NCBI GenBank assembly: GCA_018894595.1
Contig: JAHIPN010000147.1
Span: 1 to 6,730 of the forward strand
Source: a bacterium
GTDB taxonomy: Bacteria; Atribacterota; JS1; SB-45; 34-128
DNA: 6,730 nucleotides
Direction: 5' to 3'
The notes beneath the pieces are model-generated. The model was not told the origin of the DNA. It ran no database searches and saw only the letters and a list, made by a program, of their open reading frames with translations. A program made the position numbers and the translations under genes. Shown here piece by piece: positions 1 through 4,629 of this stretch (the stretch's first letter is position 1; each line of letters begins with the position of its first letter).

Positions 1-2
1 CT

Positions 3-77
3 CTTTTACAAAAAGCAATACCAGAAATAGGAAAGCGAAAAGAGAAGCATAACACTCAAAAAATAATTAAAATTTAG
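3..77 (+). CDS. possible 3' end of a gene entering from the left
   Basis: One forward frame is open from the window edge and ends at a TAG at 75-77, giving about 24 lysine-rich residues ending in QKIIKI. A strong hairpin about 55 bases downstream (134-178) would suit the end of a transcription unit. The fragment is too short to recognise a family, and a second forward frame is also open for about 16 codons, so this could be chance. Confidence 0.25.
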   Translation, partial: LLQKAIPEIGKRKEKHNTQKIIKI

Positions 78-133
78 GAACAAAATTTGAAATTATTTTT
101 ATCGTGTAATGCTAAAGAGAAGACGAAGGCTTA

Positions 134-178
134 AAAGATATATAAGAAGGGAAAATCACCCCCCTCTTATATATCTTT
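134..178. terminator. strong hairpin, possible terminator of an upstream unit
   Basis: Bases 134-147 pair perfectly with 165-178. After one mismatch, 149-151 pair with 161-163, leaving a loop of about nine bases. The stem is mostly A/T with a G/C-rich top. No clean T-run follows on the plus strand and none precedes it in the minus direction, so termination is plausible but not certain. It may also be the first member of the hairpin series that continues to about 620. Confidence 0.45.
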
Positions 179-209
179 ATTCTGATACAGAATGTGTAGC
201 GGTTAACGA

Positions 210-620
210 ACGGTGAATTAGTCTTATCCCCGTAAAAACAAGATAAAAAGTAAATGAAAGAATAATTGCTGGAACTTTTTACCTTCTTTTTCGGTGGCTA
301 ATATCTTTTAGATTCTTAATGGTTAGCGATAAGTAAAAACATCCATAAATAAAAAGTTAAAAGAAAAGAAACATTTTATTTATGTAGTTTTCACCTATCG
401 CCAGGGAAAGATATTATTTTTCTTTTCTTTGGATTTTCTTCTCCTGGCGTTTGTAGAAGCCAGTGCCGCAAAAAATCTCGTGCTTAATTGCTTGCCTGCA
501 TTTTTTTGCGGTGCTGAGTCTTCTATAAACGCCATCGATGTCGCACATGTAAACTCTCCGGATAGTTTTAGTTTTTTTTATCCTGCTCTACCTGGCACGT
601 ATGCATGCAGCAGGTAAAAA
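210..620. other. gene-free multi-hairpin region (candidate structured RNA or palindrome cluster)
   Basis: No credible gene lies in this stretch. It holds four consecutive long imperfect hairpins. First, 228-251 pairs with 274-297. Second, a nested stem has 299-308 pairing with 407-416, 326-331 with 396-401, 333-340 with 387-394 and 344-354 with 374-384. Third, 445-459 pairs with 520-534 and 461-475 with 502-516. Fourth, 589-594 pairs with 611-616. An alternative pairing of 399-405 with 443-449 would compete with the second and third. Successive long hairpins suggest a large structured non-coding RNA, but a cluster of palindromic mobile elements would look similar. I could not match it to a named RNA family, and the transcribed strand is unknown. 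Confidence 0.45.
445..534. repeat. 30-bp imperfect inverted repeat
   Basis: The arm at 445-459 pairs with 520-534 through 15 pairs, one of them G-T. After a 1x3 internal loop, 461-475 pairs with 502-516 through 15 pairs, two of them G-T. The apical loop is 476-501. This explains the mirrored segments around GCCGCAAAAAA and TTTTTTGCGG. The presence of G-T pairs, with no A-C mismatches in the stems, slightly favours an RNA stem on the plus strand over a recently inserted DNA palindrome. Confidence 0.7.
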
Positions 621-655
621 ATGTTAAAACGTAGAAGAACAATGTTCAGGAACAA

Positions 656-672
656 GGGGGGGAAGGGAGGGG
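656..672 (+). other. G-quadruplex motif
   Basis: A G7 run (656-662), GGG (665-667) and GGGG (669-672) are separated by AA and A. The G7 run can be split into two G3 runs, so the stretch satisfies the G3 x 4 short-loop rule. The surrounding 640-860 region is G-rich and C-poor on this strand and holds no gene. Confidence 0.5.
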
Positions 673-725
673 AGCCATGCGATTACCGGGAAGAGAGGTT
701 TAGCCCTACGATAAAAAGTATCTAA

Positions 726-759
726 TTTAGCCCGCCTTTATATTTTTAACCGGGCTAAA
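726..759. other. hairpin with an alternative downstream partner
   Basis: The perfect 9-bp arms 726-734 and 751-759 enclose a 16-base loop. The same left-hand bases (730-736) can instead pair with 769-775. Mutually exclusive pairings resemble attenuators, but no gene follows on the plus strand, so a regulatory role is only a guess. From here to about 930 I see no gene, only G-rich sequence. Confidence 0.35.
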
Positions 760-939
760 AAAGCTCCTGGCGGGCGGTCGTGGTAGAAGTAGATTATTAG
801 TCGGAGTGGTTGAGGTGGGTTAATTAGGGTGGCTGGAGTAGAGCAAAATTGATGAGAATATGTCCGGATGATAGATTATAAGGGAAATTAAAATTGGAAA
901 GATTATATTTTATTCTTCTTTTCGCCTGCCTGTAATTTC

Positions 940-1037
940 ATATAACGGTCCTCGAATAGCCGAAGTTGCCGAAGCGAAAGCGAAGGCAATTTGGGCGAAG
1001 GCGCTACTGCGCCGCAGCCGGCTACGCATTGTTGTGC
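940..1037 (-). other. attC-like integron recombination site
   Basis: Read on the minus strand, the site opens with an R''-type box GCACAAC (1037-1031) followed by AAT, and closes with an R'-type box GTTATAT (946-940). The total is 98 bp, within the known attC range. Inner arms TAGCCG and CGGCTA form an L''/L'-like stem, and the middle has two further small hairpins, including GGCGC-TACT-GCGCC. Both boxes follow RYAYAAC rather than the usual RYYYAAC. Strong support comes from the far side of the neighbouring gene: the cassette start at 1858-1852 reads GTTGTGC, the exact complement of this R'' box, as expected of a single cassette's own R' and R''. No integrase is in view. Confidence 0.5.
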
Positions 1038-1051
1038 GATGGGCAGAGCGT
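1031..1051. repeat. inverted repeat flanking the membrane protein gene, left copy
   Basis: This 21-base segment matches the reverse complement of 1838-1858 at 19 of 21 positions. The pair brackets the gene at 1060-1809. The outer seven bases of each copy are the R-box of the proposed cassette. Confidence 0.75.
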
Positions 1052-1059
1052 TTTCACCT

Positions 1060-1809
1060 TTAACTTTCAATTCTTTGACAATACTTACTTAGTCTAAACA
1101 ATCGGATTCCAACTAATGGAAACCAAAGTAAATATAGTGGACCCGCAATAGCCATAAGAATTACTCCACCTACTGGTAGAAAAAAACCAATTAAAATATG
1201 TGCCAAATCTAGTCCGTGGGTAATTATTCCAGTATATGCAGTTAGCTTATTAAAGATATTTTGTTTCAACATCACAAATGAAATCACTAAAGCACCAGCT
1301 TGTAATAGAATACCTCCTATTTTTGCACCTGTTCCGTGCCACATATCTGAAGCAAGTATCGCTTCACCAGCAGATAGTAGTTGATTTTTCTGAATTTCTG
1401 TTGTCGCCATTGCATATTTATCGCTAAGATGAAGGTAAGAAAATACTGAAGGTGTCGCAAGAAAAAGAGTTACACCAGCAAAAACAAGTATTGTAGAAAT
1501 AGCAACCATTTCATAACTCGTTTTTTTAAGTGCTGTATAAATGCTATAGAATAGTAAGTAGTAAAGAGGTATTATGAATACAGTTAATATATCGAGACGT
1601 AAGAGTCCATAAAATTTATTTTCATTTAGCATAGTAAAGCATTCTGTAATTGTTTCAGGTGGGGTGCCAATAAACACCATAACCAACATTTGAGCTAAGG
1701 AATAAACAATTAAAATCATGCTACTTAATCCACCAAGCCAAAAAGCAATCTTATAAGATGAATTAAGGTTAGTTAAATCAATATCATACTCTTTCTTTAC
1801 TTGTTTCAT
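1060..1809 (-). CDS. multi-pass membrane protein, DUF4386-like
   Basis: A 249-residue integral membrane protein with about six hydrophobic helices, near residues 20-48, 68-93, 100-125, 160-183, 190-212 and 213-240. The N-terminal 19 residues and the C-terminal tail are charged. Length and topology resemble the uncharacterised DUF4386 family, but I see no catalytic motif and the family call is tentative. The ATG at 1809 is preferred to the upstream in-frame start at 1857 because AAGGAGG lies just upstream of it. The gene stands alone. A 21-bp near-perfect inverted repeat (1031-1051 and 1838-1858) flanks it, with R-box sequences at its outer ends, so it looks like the cargo of an integron-type cassette of about 912 bp (roughly 946-1857). 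Its function in the cell is unknown. Confidence 0.85.
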   Translation of the reverse strand: MKQVKKEYDIDLTNLNSSYKIAFWLGGLSSMILIVYSLAQMLVMVFIGTPPETITECFTMLNENKFYGLLRLDILTVFIIPLYYLLFYSIYTALKKTSYEMVAISTILVFAGVTLFLATPSVFSYLHLSDKYAMATTEIQKNQLLSAGEAILASDMWHGTGAKIGGILLQAGALVISFVMLKQNIFNKLTAYTGIITHGLDLAHILIGFFLPVGGVILMAIAGPLYLLWFPLVGIRLFRLSKYCQRIES

Positions 1810-1837
1810 AATTTTTCCTCCTTCTTTTATCTCCATT

Positions 1838-1858
1838 ACGCTCTGCCTTTCGCACAAC
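1838..1858. repeat. inverted repeat flanking the membrane protein gene, right copy with cassette-start R-box
   Basis: Right-hand partner of 1031-1051. On the minus strand it begins with GTTGTGC (1858-1852), which fits the G|TTRRRY type of integron crossover box apart from one position. It lies about 45 bases upstream of the gene's ATG, the usual position for the start of a gene cassette. Confidence 0.6.
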
Positions 1859-2015
1859 TTAAAATAACCGAACTACTTCGTTTATGCACGACTCTAGGTG
1901 AAGTTTCGAAAGTAACTACTAATTTTCCTTTTGGCATATCTTTATAGATCCTTAGATTATCATAAACTAATTTTATTAATTCTACAAATAATAGCTTTAT
2001 ATATGGGTAAGTCCG

Positions 2016-2049
2016 GGGGTCCTTCTTGTATCGATGAGGACCCCTTTTT
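2016..2049 (+). terminator. rho-independent terminator without an upstream gene
   Basis: GGGGTCCT (2016-2023) pairs perfectly with AGGACCCC (2037-2044) around a 13-base loop and is followed at once by five T. This is a canonical plus-strand terminator. No plus-strand gene precedes it, since the gene at 1060-1809 is on the other strand. It may end a small RNA starting near 1960, where TTGGCA (1931-1936) and TAGATT (1953-1958) make a weak promoter with a 16-base spacer. The 1859-2287 interval has no credible complete gene. Confidence 0.7.
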
Positions 2050-2050
2050 C

Positions 2051-2094
2051 GATTATAATAGGATTATAATAGATTATAATAGAGATTATAATAG
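2051..2094 (+). repeat. four tandem 11-mers, each with a TATAAT box
   Basis: GATTATAATAG occurs at 2051-2061, 2062-2072, 2072-2082 and 2084-2094, a spacing of 10-12 bases or about one helical turn. Every copy contains the consensus -10 hexamer TATAAT. The array lies between a terminator and a REP sequence. No matching -35 boxes are evident, since the preceding sequence is the terminator. Confidence 0.8.
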
Positions 2095-2181
2095 GGACAG
2101 ACACCTATTTATTTATCAACTTTCTTCTTAGGCCTTCCTTTTAGCTTTAACTTGTGTCAGGGGATGGTTCTTTGTCACACT
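2090..2181 (-). mobile_element. REP/RAYT remnant with transposase tail
   Basis: The left side holds a REP-like hairpin with AATAGG (2090-2095) pairing with CCTATT (2104-2109) around GACAGACA. Between 2153 and 2109 the minus strand reads KLKLKGRPKKKVDK and stops, which resembles the basic GRPKKK tail of REP-associated tyrosine transposases. The right side (2153-2181) is another imperfect palindrome of the GTGTCA...TGTCACAC type. The catalytic domain is absent, so this is only the stub of an element. Confidence 0.5.
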
Positions 2182-2287
2182 TCAAGAATATATATTTATC
2201 TTGATGGACAGAATTATAAATTACTAATACTTTCTCTTTGTCTCTCCCTTATTTATATTAAATGATCGTTGTTCCTGCTCAGCAGTT

Positions 2288-2773
2288 TTATCTTTTTCCT
2301 ACATCTTTTTTCTCTTGTAAAAAATTATCTTTTGTAATGCTCCATACATTTTCAATAATAGATATTATTAGATAAATAGAGATGAATATTAAGGTCAGAT
2401 TTTGCACACTAATATAAATTTCTTTAAGATATAATCTGGTAAAAGTAATAACCGTAATTCCTGAAAAACAAACCGCACCTACGTACTTTCCTATTTTATT
2501 TTTAACTATCCTCTTCTTTAAGAAAGAAATATATACAAAGGAAATAAAAGAAAGTAAAATTAATAATATAATATATACAGACACCATTTGTTTAAAATAC
2601 CAAAGCACAAATACTGACAAGACTACCATAAAATCAGCTGCAATATCAAAAATATCCCCTCCCTTACAGCTGCTCTCTGCTTGTTTTGCTACCATGCCGT
2701 CAACTATATCCGACATGCTGATTAACAATATTATCATCAGAGACTGAAAATATTTTCCCTGCAGCTCACCCAT
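2288..2773 (-). CDS. CDP-alcohol phosphatidyltransferase family protein with lost or atypical start
   Basis: Membrane enzyme family that joins a CDP-linked diacylglycerol or CDP-alcohol to an alcohol acceptor in phospholipid synthesis. The signature D-x2-D-G-x2-A-R-x8-G-x3-D-x3-D is present as D22, D25, G26, A29, K30 (in place of R), G39, D43 and D47. The four metal-binding aspartates are intact. Four or so hydrophobic helices follow, and the C-terminus is lysine-rich. The ATG at 2773 has no good ribosome binding site and lies inside the conserved part. In-frame codons upstream to 2869 encode NLITFSRIAFIPFLI, the usual first-helix motif, giving 193 residues, but that stretch has no ATG, GTG or TTG and is preceded by TAG. 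The Arg-to-Lys change and missing start suggest decay. The specific alcohol substrate cannot be told from the sequence. Confidence 0.75.
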   Translation of the reverse strand: MGELQGKYFQSLMIILLISMSDIVDGMVAKQAESSCKGGDIFDIAADFMVVLSVFVLWYFKQMVSVYIILLILLSFISFVYISFLKKRIVKNKIGKYVGAVCFSGITVITFTRLYLKEIYISVQNLTLIFISIYLIISIIENVWSITKDNFLQEKKDVGKR

Positions 2774-2869
2774 AATTAAAAAGGGGATAAAAGCAATCCT
2801 GGAAAAAGTTATTAAATTAGCTAAAAAACCTTTATTTATATTTTTTATTACTTTATTATCCTCATCGCC
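2774..2869 (-). pseudogene. in-frame N-terminal segment of the phosphatidyltransferase without a start codon
   Basis: These 32 sense codons continue the reading frame of the gene at 2288-2773 upstream and include LANLITFSRIAF, typical of the family's first membrane segment. An AGGGCGATGAGGA purine stretch (2872-2860) lies about 8 bases before a GTA codon (2851-2849) and 11 before an ATA codon (2848-2846). A GTG-to-GTA or ATG-to-ATA start mutation would explain the arrangement. Further up, an in-frame ATG at 2899 opens a nine-codon frame closed by the TAG at 2872-2870. Confidence 0.6.
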
Positions 2870-2920
2870 CTAAAAAATTATTGATTGATTAAAAATCATT
2901 TTTTACCATGCCCTGAGATA

Positions 2921-3385
2921 TTATAATTTCCCTATCAGTTCTTTGCTAAATAAGTCTATTTTTTCTTGCAGTTCGTTCTCTTTATCAGAAGTTATAAACT
3001 TTTCTCTTCCAATTATCTTCCCATCCTTTTCCTCAATTAATTTAGCAGCTTTGGCAGTATCCACCTCAATGGTTTCTTTAGTCGAACCGGTAAGTGCCAC
3101 AAAGCATTTTATTCCTGAAAATTCGTTCTGCTGAATAAAGTCCTCAAGTGGTGGCCTAATAAGACCAGCATAGACCGGTGAGGCAAAACCAATTGCCCTG
3201 GCGTCTTGTAAATTGATTTGTAAATCTTTTCCTGCACAATACAGGGTTACTTTATAATTATTTCGGGCAATGTTTTTTGCCAAAGCCCTTAGAGGTGCAA
3301 AGAGGGTCAGGTCTTGAAATGACACATTTTCCATCAATACTTGATTGTTATTAAAAAAATGTGTCATTTCAAGACCTGACCCCAA
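2921..3385 (-). pseudogene. flavodoxin-like protein, 5' end replaced by a palindromic element
   Basis: Flavodoxins are small FMN-binding electron carriers. From about residue 33 of this frame (position 3289) the sequence follows the family: a first helix ALAKNIA, a strand KVTLYCA, then AIGFASPVYAG (64-74) for the third strand and flavin-contact loop, and CFVALTGS for the fourth. The phosphate-binding loop and first strand that should open the domain are missing. Residues 1-31 are instead encoded by a 27-bp inverted-repeat element, and the only starts are a TTG at 3385 and an ATG at 3367, both inside it and without a ribosome binding site. The product could not bind FMN normally, so the gene is probably dead. 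It lies just upstream of the phosphatidyltransferase on the same strand, but nothing links their functions. Confidence 0.65.
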
Positions 3386-3387
3386 AG
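3303..3387. mobile_element. REP/MITE-like element with perfect 27-bp inverted repeats
   Basis: Bases 3304-3330 are the exact reverse complement of 3356-3382, with a 25-base spacer. The arm begins GGGTCAGGTCTTGAAATGAC, a type of sequence I associate with dispersed REP repeats of Bacillota. CAAAG stands on both sides (3298-3302 and 3383-3387) and may be a 5-bp target duplication. The element sits in the 5' part of the flavodoxin-like gene and supplies its apparent start codons. It contains no gene of its own. Confidence 0.7.
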
Positions 3388-3486
3388 CTCTTTGCCAAAG
3401 CTCTTTTCGGATAAAAAAGAGCTGTATAAAAATATATAGGGGGTTTATAACTTAAAAGTGTTTTATTATCAGATAATTCATTTTTT

Positions 3487-3558
3487 ACCCAACAATAGGA
3501 TGAACTCGGATTTGAAAAAGCTGGCGCTTTTTCAAGCTGGTTATCCTAAGCGTTAGCC
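3487..3558 (+). other. attC integron recombination site
   Basis: This 72-bp segment has the full layout of an attC. It starts with R'' box ACCCAAC (3487-3493, fits RYYYAAC), then AAT. L'' AGGATGAAC (3497-3505) pairs with L' GTTATCCT, leaving one extrahelical G (3502) on the L'' side as in classical sites. Next come an unpaired spacer and a 10-bp terminal hairpin (3512-3521 with 3526-3535, loop TGGC). The R' box GTTAGCC (3552-3558) follows AAGC, as in many known attC ends. One R' position deviates from GTTRRRY. The CBS-HEPN gene starts 52 bases after R', the normal place for a cassette gene. No partner site for the upstream side is seen. Confidence 0.65.
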
Positions 3559-3609
3559 CCCCATACAATGATATGATTAAGAACTAAAATATAAAATCAG
3601 GAGGATCAA

Positions 3610-4455
3610 ATGTCGACATTCAAAGTATTAAGTGAATTAATTAGGGTAGATGATATTTGTGAGCCATTTATTGGAGAATTTGATAATTCTCAAAGTGTTG
3701 AGAGTATTTGGGAAGAATGGTCGATGGATTTATGTGATGAAAAAGGACTTGATCCCATGGAACAGATTGGATTAGTTAAGAGCAATCAGAAAATAATTGG
3801 ATGGATTGGATTTGATATGCTGGAATCATCTAAAACACTTTATGAATGCATGGACCCTATCAGCGAGGATATTCTCATATCTTCTGATACACCATTATTA
3901 GAAGCCATTCATATAGTTTGTAGAAGCAATGATTTTATATTTCTTGTATTAAAAGGAAATCGATTTATAGGATATTTACATTATGGCCATTTTCATAAAC
4001 TTCCCTTTCGTCTTTGTTTATTTGCTTTGTTAATGGATTTAGAAAGAATGTTGTTAGAAATATCTAAATCTGATCCTACTTCATTTTTGGAAAAATTAAC
4101 CCCAGAAAGATTAAATTATGCTAAAAAAATATATGAATACCGCTTCTTATCGTCAAATGAAGAAAATAAAGTGTTCGATTCCAAGCTTATTGAATGCACA
4201 ACATTTATTGATAAATTTAAAATGCTGAGAAAAAATCCAGTAATTATTAAAAAATGTCCAAACATTAATAGCAAATTTTCAAATACAGCAGAAAAAATAC
4301 GCAATTCAATCGCTCATCCTGAAGGAAAAGAATCAGGATTATTACCTATAAAGAGAGAAGAATTTCTTCCATTTATTCAATGGGCTGAAGAATTTCAACT
4401 ACAATTAGATGATTATGTGCAAATTAATAATAAGGAAGGTCTGCCAGGTAAATAA
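3610..4455 (+). CDS. CBS-like N-terminal modules fused to a HEPN-type RNase domain
   Basis: A 281-residue soluble protein, started by ATG after AGGAGGATCAA. Residues about 50-71 (IGLVKSNQKIIGWIGFDML) and 83-128 (ISEDILISSDTPLLEAI to FLVLKGNRFIGYLHYGHF) look like one partial and one full CBS repeat, a fold that in other proteins binds adenine nucleotides. Residues about 131-275 are all-helical and contain R231-N232-S-I-A-H236, the R-x4-H motif with a polar residue after Arg that marks catalytic HEPN ribonucleases. I infer a ribonuclease, perhaps a dimer, gated by a nucleotide ligand, as in toxin, abortive-infection or stress systems. An attC site lies directly upstream, so it may be cassette cargo. 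No antitoxin gene is evident next to it. The last residues (about from NNKE) fall in a RAYT-derived repeat, so the natural C-terminus may have been altered. Confidence 0.65.
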   Translation: MSTFKVLSELIRVDDICEPFIGEFDNSQSVESIWEEWSMDLCDEKGLDPMEQIGLVKSNQKIIGWIGFDMLESSKTLYECMDPISEDILISSDTPLLEAIHIVCRSNDFIFLVLKGNRFIGYLHYGHFHKLPFRLCLFALLMDLERMLLEISKSDPTSFLEKLTPERLNYAKKIYEYRFLSSNEENKVFDSKLIECTTFIDKFKMLRKNPVIIKKCPNINSKFSNTAEKIRNSIAHPEGKESGLLPIKREEFLPFIQWAEEFQLQLDDYVQINNKEGLPGK

Positions 4456-4609
4456 TTCGGTAACTTTTAGAGGAAAACCTATAGGATCTGAGGAGTTTCT
4501 TAACCGGATGGTTGAAACTTTAGGTATTATTATAGATAGACGTCCTAAAGGAAGACCTCGTGAAAAGAAAAATTAAACTATAAAAAAAATAGGATGTCAC
4601 TATTTTAAT
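4427..4609 (+). mobile_element. non-autonomous RAYT-derived element, copy 1
   Basis: The left end (AATAAGGAAGGTCTGCCAG) and the right end (AATAGGATGTCACTATTTTA) are related to those of copy 2 at 5366-5500. Bases 4438-4524 match 5380-5466 at about 86%. The element consists of a REP-like left end joined straight to the 3' end of a RAYT gene, with the catalytic part missing. It overlaps the last codons of the CBS-HEPN gene. Confidence 0.6.
4454..4576 (+). pseudogene. C-terminal remnant of a REP-associated tyrosine transposase
   Basis: The forward frame reads FRGKPIGSEEFLNRMVETLG, then a basic tail RRPKGRPREKKN and TAA at 4574-4576. The G-x-P-I/L-G-S-E-E-F segment followed by a GRPR-K tail is typical of the C-terminus of Y1-type RAYT proteins. 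The HUH motif and catalytic tyrosine of the domain are absent, and there is no start codon, so it is inactive. Confidence 0.65.
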
Positions 4610-4629
4610 AAATGTTATCCAGGAATAAA

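Noticed and set aside
100..109. TATCGTGTAA shared with 6326-6335
   Set aside because: A ten-base match between two AT-rich intergenic stretches with only loose similarity around it; likely chance.
551..580. Possible terminator: near-palindrome around TCCGGA followed by a T-rich tract
   Set aside because: The outer stem has only five A/T-rich pairs and the centre leaves no proper loop, so it is too weak to call.
429..617. 62-codon plus-strand frame starting with TTG
   Set aside because: No ribosome binding site, no protein-like pattern, and most of it is the two arms and loop of the 445-534 inverted repeat.
1931..2131. 66-codon plus-strand frame
   Set aside because: It runs through a terminator hairpin, the TATAAT tandem repeats and a REP. 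The repeated NRIIIDYNRDYNRD is simply the translated DNA repeat.
2871..2905. A/T-only inverted repeat upstream of the phosphatidyltransferase
   Set aside because: Eight-bp arms made only of A and T are expected by chance here, and no regulatory role is indicated.
2943..3134. 63-codon plus-strand frame
   Set aside because: Antisense shadow of the flavodoxin-like gene; serine-rich with no ribosome binding site.
4116..4304. 62-codon minus-strand frame
   Set aside because: Shadow of the CBS-HEPN gene, which has far better start and domain evidence.
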